Below are positions 42,001-57,000 of a DNA stretch of 64,000 nt, piece by piece. The first letter of the stretch is position 1, and every line of letters starts with the position of its first letter. The notes beneath the pieces are model-generated. The model was not told the DNA's origin and did no database searches. It worked only from the letters and a program-made list of their open reading frames with translations. A program made the translations under genes and the position numbers. The stretch comes from Stenopsyche tienmushanensis (Eukaryota > Arthropoda > Insecta > Trichoptera > Stenopsychidae), in contig WACJ01000254.1 in NCBI GenBank assembly GCA_008973525.1, positions 310,001-374,000 on the forward strand. Reading direction: 5' to 3'.

Positions 42001-45000
42001 TTCAGTATCTGCGAGCCAACGTTCAAGACCTGAGAGTGCCTCACGAAGACGGCCACTTTGCAACAACGCTGCATCCAATCTTCTCTCTCTTTCAGTTTGT
42101 TTTTTCTTTTATTTCATTCCATGCATCGTTCATTTTTTCTAAATCTTTTTCAAGCGGCTGGGTTACGACGCCAGTTCCAGCGGTTTGCACTAATATGCGA
42201 CCCGCTTTATTGCATTGATTAACAGCATCGCTCAATGGTTCTAGAGTATCGCGCCTAAGGCTAGTTAATTCTTTTTGTTGTTGTCTAATTTGCTCAACTT
42301 CTGAACCAACAGGTTTCAGACGACGAACCAAATCAGCTGCCTGCAATTTAAAAACATATTTAGTTTTTTTGAATTAAAAATCACATTGTAAGTATGATAT
42401 CGAATATCAATTTTTTACCTCTGATATATCACCCATGACATTATCATATGCTTTGTAAAAGGATTCTAGTTTCGTTAAAGCATCCTCAAGGTCTTGTTCT
42501 TTACCGCGTGCTCTTTCATCGAGTTTGCCAAGCTTTTTACGTAAGGAATCAACCTAAAATTAAAATTATTTTTTTGATTTCGGTAGAATTAAATAGAAAA
42601 TAAGTAAATAATAATAAGCATCTTAATACCTGGTCCCTAGTTTGGGCTGTATCTGGCGCAAATCCACTGTCAACGAGTGCTTCTCCAGCTCGTTGAGCTT
42701 CTCGAACCATGTTGCTGACATCTTCCAGTTTTTTATAAAATCTAGCAATATCATCTAGTTGTTGACGAACTGTTTTAATATCACGTCCAGGAGGCTTCAA
42801 GCTGTCTAATTCTTTTTCCAAATCACCCAAATCATGTGAAAGTCCTTTAACTTGATCCTGTAAATCATATTGTTACAATATTAGATACATACAATTAAAA
42901 ATTGCCTATATTTAAGCATTACTCAAAGCTTTAAATCCACTGTATATAAAATATGGTATCCATCCACAAAACTAAATTTAAATTACATTGAATTGTGCAA
43001 CTGCTGTGGTAGCACTCTGGAGTCGACCTCTAGGAGTCGTCTAATTTTGAGTTCAGCTCATTCAACCTGTCTTTAAGATTTTCAGCTTCAGTCTCGTAAG
43101 TTTTGAGCATTTCCTCCAGTTTCTCGAGCTGCCGTTGCAAGTTCATCAGCCAATATTTGTAAATTCTAAAATAAATATAATAAGGCAAGATATGAGCATA
43201 TAAACAGCCTGATATAACATTTATTATCTCTATAAATATATTTTTTAACCTTAATTGGAACTTCAAGCAGAGCTGCTTCTTCTCCGATTTGTACAACAGT
43301 ATCCAAAAGACGTTTATCGGCTAATGATGTTTCCGTTGCAATCAGCCTGTCTTCACATCTTCTAAGAGCATGCTCAATATCGCGAGATTGCTCATTGAAA
43401 TCAGCAAGTCTACGTGTAGTATTTTCCAACCAATCCAGCTTTTCAATTAATTCTAAGTAAAATAAAAAAATAAGTAATACATATTTAATCAAAATGTATA
43501 AAATTAGGATCATTAATATTTAAGATTACGCTCGTAAAACAGGAAAATCAGGGAATATTTATACGACTTAAGGTTGTTTTTATTTTTTTTAACTTAATTT
43601 AATAAAAAATGTTATAAAAAAATATATTTACCATTATTAAGTCTATCCCAGCGGCTCTTTAATTCGCTTAATTGGTCTTTAATGATATCTTGATCAACAT
43701 CACAAGATGAAACAAATGTTTCTCCAAGGGTGCGATTGTTTTCATATTCACCAGATCTAAAAATATAATAAATCGCATTTGAAATACTTAATCTATTAAC
43801 CCTTAAAGCAGTATGGCCGTAAATAATAAAAATCTCCACTCTCACAAGATATATATTATAAATAACTCAATAATCAAAAGGCTTGCGGGAAAAAATATTT
43901 TTTGAACTATACATACTTTTTCCAAACATCATTTCTAATTTGCTGCAGTTCACGAAGTTGTTTTTCAATTTGTTTTTTCTTAAATGCAATAGGTTCGAAT
44001 TTAGCCAACTTATCTTCTGCTTGTGTTAGCCATGGAAGGAATTGTTCTTGGGCTTTATTAAACTTGCGGCAATGTTCCTAAAGAAAAATAAATGTTAAAA
44101 CATGTAAAATTTTATTACAATTATACGTCTTTTTACAGTTTAATTTTTTAGGAAAAATGTTTCAACTCTTATTATGAATGATATTATCAAATTAGATTAT
44201 AAATTTGTAAAATTCACTCTGGGATTAGTTTTATAGCCAAAGCTTTTAGATATGGATTAATTTTATAAAAAATATTTCAAACTGTCTTATTTGTATTAAT
44301 ATTTTTTCCATTTTCTATTAACTGAATTCTGACATCATATTTCTTGCTTTCTTTTTAAGTTTATCAAATAATATTACATTTTTATATTATATATATTATA
44401 ATTACCATTGCTGTTTCCAATTTAGTCTGTCTATCCAAAACTTCTCTACGTAATTTTTCCCATTGTTGTTGAATTCGATCAAGTTCTTTACGTAAATTTG
44501 GATGAGCTGGTTTATTTTCCATCTCGCGACCTAAAAATAAAAATTAATTATTGATATCATCTATGCAAGATAAAATTATATAACATAATGATAATAGTTA
44601 TACTTTAGGAAATCATTGAATCATAAGAAAAAAAATCTCTACCTTTATTGAGTAGCATTATGACTTCATGTTCTTTAGCCATAGTTTCTCTGTAAGTAGG
44701 GGCATGGCGTTCTAATTGCTGACGAAGTTTATCACGATCAGCACTAATCAATAATCGTCCAGCTAAATCTGATAGTGCACTTTGTACCCAACCTAAAGTA
44801 CGAGCAACGCTTTCTTCTAGTTGACGTCCATCCCTAAAAGTTGAAATAAAAATATAAGCAATTTGCATAAATCTGATTTAAGTTATGCTGAAGTAGCCGG
44901 GTGGCAGCTGATTAGAACGAAGGGTTTCAGTGGGTAAAAATCTCACACTATCACCAGAATGGTGATGTCTTTTAAAGATTTCCTCCCTCCACTAACAAAA

Positions 45001-48000
45001 AAAAAACAAATGTTTAAGTTATTTAAAATAAAATAAATTAAAACACACCTTAAAGCACCTTCCTGTTCAGCTTTTCTATGATCTAATTTCTTCTGTAAAT
45101 TATTATATTGACGCGCAACTTGGCTTAATTTAGATTGAATATCTTGGCGAGCTGCTGGATCCGTCAATACATCACAAAGTGCTGCTCCTCGAGCTTCCAA
45201 TTCTGCCAACAAAGGTCTTTGTCCTTCCAATTGTCTTTCCAGATTTTCTATCTTTCGTAGCTGTTCTTCAGCGTCTTTCTCTAATGGTAAATCATCCAAA
45301 TTGTCAGATATAGTTTGAAGAGCATCACGGAGACGTGCCAAACCGGCATCAAATTCACGTGATGTATCAGCGGCTGCACCGAGTGACTCTGCACGTTCAT
45401 CCAACCTTGAATTACAAAAATGCATAACATTATATATTCAAATAAAAAATATTAATGAAAAATTGAAAATAATATAAATTAAGATGTTACCTATTCAGCA
45501 AATCGTTCCATCGAGATTGAACATTTTCCAGTTTATTAGCAACTTTCGTATGATCGGGAGATTTTGGTTCCAATCTATCAAGAACGGCTCTGCCTACTTC
45601 TTCTAAATGAGTTAGTTGAGGTTGTTGAGTTCGTAGCTCTTCTCTCAAAACTTGTACCTATTTAATTTTATCAGCAAAATTTTAAAACAGTACTAGAAAA
45701 TGTGATTTAAAAATGCATGTCAATAAATTTTACCTGTTGAACTTGCGTTTGGACCATTCTAGAGTCTGAAGATATTGGCCCTAATGCAGCCATCATGCGA
45801 TCTTTAGATCCGAGCCATGACACTAAGCTGTCGTGCGTGTCAAGGAAATTCTTGATATCTTCCATCATTCGAATCCTTTGAAAAAGTAGAAATTGAGATA
45901 TTTATAACAATTCTATAACAGGAAACATTAGAATACTTAAAAAATGAATACTAACTTATCTTTACAGGCGTCGTGCAACTTTTTCCATCTGTTGACAACA
46001 TCTTCCATTTCATCGTGTAGTCGATCAGTTCCTAGAGCTCCAGTCTTACGACGTAAAAGTTCACGCACTTGACTTTTTGTGGAATCCAGTATACTTTGTT
46101 TTTCATACATTTCTTCTAAAACAGCTCTGACCTGCTTATTTGTTTTGTCAGCTTCTTCCTTAGTATTTGGTACAGTGTCTTTTGGTAACTGACGTTGCAC
46201 CTAAAGAATAATTCAATATTAAAGCATTAAGACTTCATTCAAACATTACATTTTTATAAACACATAAAATGTTCTTGTTACCTTATCCAAAAACAGAGAT
46301 AAGTTCTTTAAGCTATCAATGTGTTTCTTCACTTCCTCTCTGATTGAATCAATTTCATTCTGCCTATCTGTTAATCGTACTCCTAGCAAACTATATCGAT
46401 TGTTGATTTCAGATAACTGTTGTTGAACAGGAGACATTTCTAAATATAGAAAAAAATACAAAATATTAAACCCATTTTAGATATGTTTTTAAAATTAACT
46501 TGGTTAAGCCATTGCATTAAAAGCTTTGTCATCTAACAACACATCATAATCACTAAACAAGGTATTGCTGTATTATAATATTATTATATTCATTACCAAA
46601 ATTAATTTTACCTTCCATATGAAAACCATCTTGACTAGATCTTCTAGATGAAAAACCACTAGATCCAGAAGCACTAAGTGGACTAACAAGACCAAATGCT
46701 GTTGTTTTAGATGGAGATGGAGATCGACCATCAGCACCATGAACTGATAATTTAAAATATTTTTGTTAAATAATAATATTCACAAGATCATTCAAAGCAT
46801 GTAAGATAAATATCATACTGTGTTGCACAAAATAACAGTATTTATATGAAATAAAAATACAAATTAGTAAAATACTCACGAGTTGTTTGGGAAGTTCTCT
46901 TGGTGGGACTGTAAGCTGTTTGACTAGATCGCTTTCTGTGAGGACTTTCTGGTCTATCACCTCTCAATAAAGCATCATATACTGTTCCAACTTCATTTAC
47001 CTGAAATAAAATTATTTTTTAATTAATTTGTTATTTATAAATCAGCCAATCAAACTTGAAAAATTAGGGTTCACTACTTTTTAAGGTTTGATAAACATTA
47101 TGTAACACAAAATGAAAGTTAAACTGCATCACGTATGTAAAATAAAATTACCTTATCAATATAATGTCCAAAATCCCTATATTCCTTGCTAAGTGGTCTA
47201 AGTTCATCTTGCTGACTTTTAATAACATCTATATCAACAGCAACTGGATTTAATCTATCAATTTTTTCTTTCATAGCAGACAACCAATCGACCACCTATA
47301 AGATTAGTAACATTAAATTTATAGCACATAATTATGCTAAAATTATAATACATGCTACTCAATTTAAAAAAATACCTGAGCCCGAAGTTTTTCATATTGG
47401 TTTAGTTGATCTGATCGTTGCTTAGAGAGTTTTTGTTTCTCTTCAACGGCATTATTTAAGTCTTTCCATTGAATTTCCAATCCCTGCAAAAAATTTATGC
47501 GTATATTAAATTTACTTATGATCTATTTTTCCATACCACATTTTTCATTTTACGTATTGGACTTGCATTTTTATGTGACAGCAAAACCAACATTTTAATG
47601 TAATTTTGCGAGTTTAAAAATGCGAGCACGAACTGTTAAATGTTTATATTACCTTCATTCGGTCTCTTATAGCTTGCGTGTCAGTCACATCTTTCTTAGC
47701 GACGAGTTGTTTTCCATTACGCAAGCATTCATCAAGTGCCTGTTTTCTAGAATTCCTATAGCAAAAATATATAATGATTTAAGATAAATAAAACATTTAC
47801 GATTAAAAAAATATATGTGTATATATTTATAATTAACCTTTCTTCTACAAGCTGTGCTAATTTATTTTTAGAGTCTTCAGGTGAAAGTCGAGAAAATTCT
47901 GGTGATAAAATTCTTTCAGTGAGTTTAGCGCCCCACTGTTCTAATTGAGCAGATTGGGCCAAAAACTGTGATAATTCTGAATGAACTTCTTCCAAGAAGT

Positions 48001-51000
48001 CTCCTCGTTTTAATGATTTATCCAAAAGTTTTTCATATCTGAAAATAAATACATTTAACCAATTACATCATGTGAATGATAATTCAAAAAAATGTATATG
48101 CCAATGTAGTTTTTTCTAAAATAACTGACCTGTTATACACATCTTGCATTCGCTGTTCAATTTTAGCTGCCAAACGAGCATTCGATGCTGTCTCTTGAAG
48201 GTTACGAGCGTTCATAACAAGTTGATCGAGAGATGGTTTATGAGCAATTAAATCGGCATTAGATATTTTATATTCTCTCATTTGTTCATCTAGACGCTCT
48301 TTTATAAGAGAGGCTGGTTTGTATTGTGATCTAAAAATATAATTTTAATTCAATAATAGTTATATACATTAAATTGTATATTGATAGCGAGAAATTAATT
48401 GGAAAAACATACTTGAAAAGATTCTCGGCTTGATTGAGCCAAGAAGCCTGGCCTTCTAAAGCATCTTGCAATCCTTGCGAATGCAAAAGTGCAGCCTCAA
48501 GTTGTCCACAACGCTCACCTAACAAATCACTCATCTGACTATGTCTGGTTTCTAATTCAATTACAGGCACTTCGAGAGCCCTAATTTCAGCTGGTGTAAG
48601 ATGACCTTCTAAGGTTTGCAATAATTGATCACAAGCCTATAAAATTTAATTTATTAATACGAATCGGCTTATATTAATACTTCCAATAAAAACTATTAAT
48701 ATGTATTAATAAAATATATTTGTAAAAATAATACTCACATCTTTAGCATTATCAATGAGTCTACATTGAGCCATCATCTCATTATGCAAAGTTTTTGCAC
48801 GATTAAGTTGTGCTTCTACAGCCTTTGGCTCTCCTGCTACAACTTCAGATACAATAGCGCGATATTGTGGCTCCAGCTGTAAATATTATAAGATGTATAT
48901 TTTAAAAATTTGAAAGTATTTGAATATATATTATTTCATATTATATGCTAATATACCTCTTTCAACCATTTATTTGCTTTTTCAATTGCATCGCCATAAA
49001 CTCGTTGACTATCAGCCACATTACGTAATCTTTCTTGTAGTTTCTGCGCTCTGGCTAATAAATCTGCATGTTGTCTGGCAGCAAGAGATGCACGTCCTTT
49101 AACTTCAGAATCAGTTGGAGCGGATAAATGTGCTAAACGTGCCGGTAATGATGTTCTATATTCATTCAGTGATGACAAATATTCCTAAAAATTAATAAAA
49201 TGTCAATATTTATTTATAATTATTATTTCAAAAGTATTATTTATATATATGAATATTATTATAACCTTTGATTCTTCAAGGAATTTATGACCAGCCATTG
49301 TTATAAATCTTAAATCAGCTTGGTGCGCCATAACGTCTCCTAAGAAATCGCGTGCGGCAGCTGCACCATCACTGAGACGAGACAGTTCGGATAAGGAGCG
49401 CTCTTGTTCTTCTAATCTTCGATAAGATACATCCAGCCAAGTATTGAATGTAGAAAGTTCATTGCTGTAAAAATAAAAAAAAAAACGAAATATGCATGAT
49501 AAAAATGATATTATAGTTAACTTTAACAATATATATTTGAATGGTTACAGACCTGAATTTACTCAATTCGTCCTTGGCCGATTGTAAACGCCTAAGCATA
49601 GAAGAAGCTTTCGAAGATGCGCGATCAGCACGATCACGTAATTGTTTTGCTCCACGTTCCAAGGCATCTGTTTCACGAGCTGAAAGCACGGAGCCTCCAG
49701 TCACCATGAGTTGCCTTGCTTGTTCACCCACGCCCCCAACGGCGCGCTGTTGGCATTCAATTTCTTCCTTGATTTGCTGGAATTAAAATGACACGTTAAA
49801 CATGTTACTTTTTCACCTTATTAATAAATTAGCATATTTTTAACAGCAATCAAATTTACCTTGAGGTTATTTATTTGATTTCTTAAATCATCCATATCTT
49901 CCTTGGCAGGTTCTTGATTGGCCAACCGGTCTTCGATATCACTGACCCAGTCAAGTAATTTGTTCAATTGATCATCACACAAGCGATATTTCTCTTCAAT
50001 AGCTTGCTAATAACGAAAAATACACATCGAGATATTAACTTTAGATATATTTATGTTTTAAATCTTGTGTTTTATTGAAACATGACAAATATAGACAAAA
50101 ATCGCATACTACTTCAATATATGTACTATGCTACTCTGTAAATTAATAAAATAGTATTCCAAAAGATACAAAATAAATTAAATCAATCAGAATTTAGGGA
50201 AGTTTAAATATTCCTATTGTCTTTTTTTTTTACTTTATCGAAGGATTTTTATAAAGTCAATTATGATTTTTTAGTTTTAATATTAATAATGATAAAAATA
50301 ATCAATTTGGTAGTTAAACGTATAATATTATATAGCTATTTTATTGTGGGAATTAATTAAAAATAATATGAGAAATAGCCATAAAATATATTATATTATA
50401 GATATGTTATTTGCCAATTGTATAATGAATCAAATAAATTAATTCACTGCAAAAAATCATAACCGACTTTCAGATAAGTTATTATTAACGAAGAAAAAAA
50501 CCCAAAAGGTCTATTTAAATTAGTTTCTAAAAATGAATAAAAACAAAAATGTAGATCATCTTCAAAATTGTTTGAACTCATTTTATTTGCAATATTGTAA
50601 ATTGGATTGAATTGGAGTGTAAGATTGGAATTCAAAAGAGATGGTCGTTATTTTTAAGAATACAAATACTAACAAAAAATATTTTTTTACGATTTACAAC
50701 ACTAAATAACATTAATTTACATATTTTAAGGCAGGTAATAAAATTAAGATTTTCCGTATTATGTCAACATTTTTCTCTTTAGAATGACTAAAAATTTTCA
50801 TGATATTTTGTAATTTCTTTAATTTATCATATAACAAACATTTTTACGAATTTAAGAGTAACTTAGTACTATTTTTTCAGTTGCGAATATTGTAGGGAAT
50901 GACTATAAAATAGTTATTGTATTTACAAAACTTAGACTAGACACATAAATATCTTCATTTGAGTGAATATTTATTGAAATAATAGTGCTGACTTTATCAC

Positions 51001-54000
51001 CTTAATTTGGAAATTTTCCTTTACTGTTTATAAAAAGGAAGAGGAAACACATAAATTCTCTGGAAATAAAAAAACATGCTGAAAAAAGCCATGATTATTG
51101 TGAAAATATATGAAATGATAATTCATGTCGAGTCCAAAATACCATGAATATCTGATTCAATAGCAACAAAAAAGCAAAAATGAAAAAGCACAAGCTTCAC
51201 AAAACATAATAGCATTGAACAGCCACCATATAAGCACGTTGATAATAAAAACGGGCACATAACGCTGAAAATGAATTAAATATAATGACATCAAGAAACA
51301 AAAATATCTTAAACAACTTGCACAACATATATTTATAGTTCATATATGCACATAAATTCTTGTGATGTTTTTAATTGATAAAAAGCCACCACGTATCAGT
51401 GTAATATGTATTGATGATACATACATATGTTATTATACCCCGATGTAATACGTTTTGTTAATATTATGTTTAATTTGTTAGGCATTTAACACAATGAAAT
51501 AATCAGTAAAACAAAAATAACCTGAAAAAATAAAGAAAAATAAATCTTTTATTTAGTGACAAACAATCAAAGCTTAAGGTAAAATCGATAGTTGAGAAAA
51601 TTAAAGATTAAATGCCTAAAATAAATGTATTTCTTTATATAAAAAAAACGTCGAAATACATAAAAATGTGTGTAGAAAAATTTATTATTTTATGTTCAAC
51701 TTTTAACGGACGAAAGCATATCATGAAGCATCATTAAAATAAGCAGCATTATATATTGAAAAAGCCGTATAAATATATTTCCGAGCATTGCATATCAAAA
51801 GTGAAATGAATAAAAATAATTGTATAATGAATTGTATCCGAATCGAGATTATCAGTTTTATGTTGTGCGAAAAAATGTATAAATTCAATGTTGTCACTCT
51901 GTCCGTTAAAAGTTAATGGCATTTTTTTGATGAATCGTCTTAACGATTTCTTTCAGATTTAGAGTGTGAAATTGATTTACTTGAATATCGCTGAAACACT
52001 TGTATTTATTTAAAAAATTACAAAACAAATTTGATACTACCTTTTATGTGTTCTTTGTATGTATTGTATCCAGTTCTAATAATCACTTAAACCGATATCA
52101 GTCACATTACACCAATTTGTATGCTGTTAATTACGCTTCATCGTAACTAATATGAGCGCTCGACAAGCAACCACATTTATAAAAGGAACCGTTCCATGCA
52201 GTTATTCCACTGTGATTTTGTAAGCTCCGGTGGGACAAGGAATGAGCATTTGAGGAGACACGTTAATGAATTCAGAATTATTATGATGGAGTATCAGTAT
52301 CGTTTTTTTTTAATCAAAACGGATAATCGTTAATATCAATCTGTTGCGTATAAACATGAAGGAATTTGGATATGTCGAAATTGTAACATTTAAAGGATAA
52401 AATAATGTATTTCAACGGATAGGGAAAAAAAAGTTAGGACGTTAGGAAGGTGTTATGATTTAGATGAAATATGTCATTCAATGAAAGCAGTTCAACAGCT
52501 GTCATAAATACTGTTTTATGTATGAGATAAAGCTCTATGACCATTCAGTTTTATGTACTGTTTTAGGTCAAAAATATAATTCGTATGCAAAATGATAAAA
52601 TCATAAACGCAAAACAATTATGAGAAAATAAATATATGATAGATTCATTCTTTATGTTAATATTCTTTCAGGGAAAATAAACCAAAAATATATCAAAATG
52701 TGTGTGTAAGGTATGTGGCACTTGTTTGATCAACTGATGTAACACCTTATTCGATTAAATAATTAATACTCAAATATTATTATTAACCCACGTTGACATA
52801 TTTAAAAGCACTTTAAATGGCCAAATTAATGAAAATCATCATATAGAGATTGTGTATACATCATTTTTTGCAAACAAAATGAGTTTAAAAAGTTTCATAT
52901 ATCTATATTTAAATAAAGTGAAATTAACTTCAATACAGCTGAAAAACTGAATACAGAGAGAGAAAAGATGAATAGGGATAGACCAACACATGTAAAGGAA
53001 AGCTATAATGTTTATATTGGAAGATTGTTTAAGCATGGTTTGGTTACAGATTTCAAAGGGCCAATGGAGCATTTTATGTCTTTGGTGATGGGCAAAATAG
53101 CAATTTTTAATAATTGGCGATATATTTCCAGGCGATTTTCTCTCAATACTATAATTTTTATATTTGAGGTAGGCTAGCACGGCAGGCATTTCATTCAGCT
53201 GTAACGAGAAAAGTCTAGATGATTTCATCTTTCTACCATTGCATAGGCGTAGTTTTGTCAAAACATGCAATTCATTTTCTGATTCCGAGTTTTCAAGATG
53301 TTTCAATTTATTGACTTGATAAATTAGAACTGCATTTAAAAACAGATTAGGAAAAACAATTTATTTGGAAAATGTTCTATGTTATTGTTCTTGATTTTTA
53401 TGTTTTTTAGCAACCAACGTCAAGACAAAACAATCAATATTTTTGAGTCACACAGTTTATTAGCTCTATATTTCATGACATCATCATCATCATCATCATG
53501 CGCTAAGCAATGAGTATTTGATATTTCATGCATAAATGTGTATGTTTAAAAATGTGTAAAAATGTTTAAATATATTATGTAGCGCTAATAAAATTAAGCC
53601 ATGATTTTTGTCAATTTATGGACTATTTCAAAATATATAATATAACTTTTTTCAGGATCATATAAAATATATTTATCAATATGATACAAGAATACACTAA
53701 ATAATAAGAATCTACTTGAATGCAGACAGTATTTGAAATATTTCCTAATCTGTTTCTAAATCCTTCAAAACTACCTTATTTCGAATGATAAAATGAGTAA
53801 ATAAAATAACTGTCTTTATAAAAACATGCTTCAGAAAATAAATTTTCATTCTATGCATAAAAATTTGCATGGTATAAAAATTCTTTATTTGTGAAATTGT
53901 GTTTTAACTGTATTATTAAAATTGTATTCAGAAAACGGTTTAAAAATATAAAACCACTATAGTCTTTATCTTTGATTGATATTTTAAGAGATATTTTAGA

Positions 54001-57000
54001 GTTATTGGTTCTCGAACATCAATTATTTCAATGTTAAAACACAAAACCACATCAAATTACTGTGATCATGATCTGTAATGGTGAATAAACTACAGCAACC
54101 AAGTATTTCAAAACAAGGAAGGAAGGTTAACATCAAATGTTAATAAAACAAATTTTCTTTCATTTTGTCTCAAATACTTGATGTATTTATGTCTACATAG
54201 AGACATAAAGAGGAATCTAACACTGTCACCGAATAAGAGTGGATTAATCCCTAAAAATGCTTGTAGTATGTGAGTTTGTGATTTGTTATATTAGCTTTTC
54301 CATAGTTGTAGTTTAGTATAAAAGAAATCTTAATTCAAATAATCAGCACTTGATGTAATTTATTTTTACTAAAGTCGAAAAGATTAATTCATCATTAATA
54401 CAATTTTAGCACCATGCATTTTTTAATGAAGCGAGATATGTGATATATCATTGTATTTTTCTATATGAAAAATAATACTTAATATGACTCATAGAACAAG
54501 CATATAAAGCAATAAATATCCTATTATATATCCTTTTACCACTATTTAAAAAAAAGTAGCATATAATTAATCGCATGAGAATCATATGTTTAACAACATT
54601 TACTATCACTATGATGTAATTATAGTCATCTTTAAGTTTGAATTGATCATTTTAAGTATGCAAATGCCGTGCATAACAATAAATGCGTCGTATATTTAAA
54701 AAAAAAAACGGTGATTGAATATAAATAAAATGAATACAGTATATATTAATTGCACTCAAAAATTCACAAAAAAAAAAAAAAAACAAGGAAGAATTGAAGT
54801 AAAGAAAAATAACTCACCCATGTTTCTGCAGCCAATATGTAACCTTTCGCCTGTGCTTTCACTAGATCCAGAGATATTTCTTTAGATGGATCTAATATTA
54901 GCCGCCCCCCAACTGGATCAATAACTTTCATTGATATAGCTTGTAAGAGAGGCACTATTTTTCCCGATACTGGATCTTTTATCACCGTACCAGAAGGATC
55001 AATTATTCCTTGTTCAATACTATCTGTGAGTGTTAATCTCTTCCTATCTATTATACTTGTCGTTATGAAAGGATCACTGAAGCCTCCTGTTGTAGGATTA
55101 TACACTCCAAATTCCAAGCATTCGCTTATTGTAAAACCTCTCTTTGGAGTGATCAAAAGTCCCGTTTCCAAAGCTGAAGGTAACGAATTTAATTTTGATG
55201 TTTCAGTATCTAATATATTTGCTTTTTCTGCATCCATTAGCCCTTTGCGGAAAGCATCCGGTAACTTAACCAATTTCTTTTTCAAATTGTCTTTTATGAG
55301 CGCAGTATCTGAATCGATGTGACCCAATACGGCAGCATCCTTAACTGTTAAAATTTCATTGGTCCGTGGATCGGTAAATCTAGCTGATTGTATGTCCAAA
55401 AGTTTCATTTCTACGGCTTTCTCAAACGTCAGAGGTTCGTGGAAGTAGACAATTAAACCATTTTCAAAAATAACACAAACCGATTTAGATCTACCGGATT
55501 GAGGATCAAACGCTGCCTTTATATTGATATCTATAACACCCTCGCTAATCGCTATCTTGAGAGGTCTAAATTTACCCGAGTGTGGATCTTTTACTACTGC
55601 TGTTTCGGGATCAATAAAATCAAAACGTAAAGCTTCATCGAGAGTGAATTCTCTCATGAAGGGTTCTTTATCTTTAGTATAATCAGTTGAATGTTTCCTA
55701 GCCCGCGATAACGTTAATGGCTTAATAACAGTAACTAAATGACCCTTATCTAAAGCAACGTCTATATTATAAGTCTTTTTCAGTTTAGTATCTAAAACTC
55801 TACCTTTTGTAACATCTATATCTCCATTTTCAATGGCAGCTAACAAAGATTTAAGTTTATTTGTATTGGGGTCTTTAAGCGCTGTTGTATCCGGATCTAT
55901 GAATCCGGAAGTAATAGCCGAATTTAAATCTAAGAAATCTCCTGTATTAGGATCAACAAATTTACCCGTATCAGGTCTAAATAAACCGTTCTTTACAGCT
56001 TCTTCCACAGAAAGATGCTTTCGATTCGATACCACCAAGCCTCGAAGTTTAGCTTCCAAAAGGTTGATGAAATTACCATTTGGTAAATTATAAGTTCCTG
56101 AAACGTCGTCAACCAATTTACATTTAACGGCTTCTGGCAATTTAATATATTTGCTCTGTTTAATATGTTTTATCAATGAAGTTTCTGGGCTGATAAGTTC
56201 ATCCGCGACGGATTCACGCAAGGTAAGATATTTTTCACTTACTGGATGTTTAAATTTCATTTTTTCTATATCATAAAAGCCCATTGCTAAAGCATCATAA
56301 AGTGAAAAACCTGCACCTTCAATGTCCACAATCAAACCCAATTCCATTGCTTTGCTAAGAGAAACAGAAACATCTGAATTAGGTTCATTGAATTGTCCAC
56401 TTCTTCTGTCTATTACTCCTGTTCGACAGGTCTCAGCCAAAGTAAGTGGTTTTTCAGATTTTTTATCAAAATAACACAAATAATTTGGATTTATTATGAA
56501 TTTCCTTATTGCTTCATGCAATGTAATTTTTCGACCAGTAATTGGATCGCTGAATTTACCAAGTTTTTCATCGTATAGACCTTGATGAATAGCCCTTTGT
56601 AATGAAATTGGTGCTTTACTGTCTACTAATAAACCTATTTCAAATGCTTCCTTGATAGTAAGCTCAGCATTATCTTTATTAATATCTTTAACTTTGCCAG
56701 TTTTGTTATCAACCACGCCAATCTCCAATGATTCCGGTAAAGATATTTTTTTCCATGTTCCTGATCTGATATCTTTTACGTGTACTGAATTAGGATCTAT
56801 TAAATTTAATTTTATGGCTTCGACTAAGGAATACTTTTTGCCAGACTTAGGATCCATAAATAATCCAGTAGATTCATCATATATACCTTTAGACACCGCT
56901 TCACTTAGAGACATTGGTCTTCGAACTTCAATCAACACACCGCGCTCAAAAGCTTCTTGAAAATCTATTCTTTCCCATTCTCCGATAACAATAGTTCCAG

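Larger units (their letters stand above)
50007..54817. other. Long shot intron (4.8 kb) between rod and plakin-repeat exon
   Basis: AT-rich, no recognised exon on either strand. It contains a 14-bp inverted repeat at 51698-51711 and 51901-51914 (AACTTTTAACGGAC) around about 190 bp, a (CAT)7 tract at 53479-53499, and an unexplained - strand open frame of 155 codons at 52839-53306. The intron borders the optional-looking giant exon and may hold splicing regulatory sequence. Confidence 0.6.

Noticed and set aside
52839..53306. 155-codon - strand open frame in the large shot intron
   Set aside because: No recognisable domain, low-complexity AT-driven composition, and overlapping + strand open frames. 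No splice context or neighbour supports a gene.
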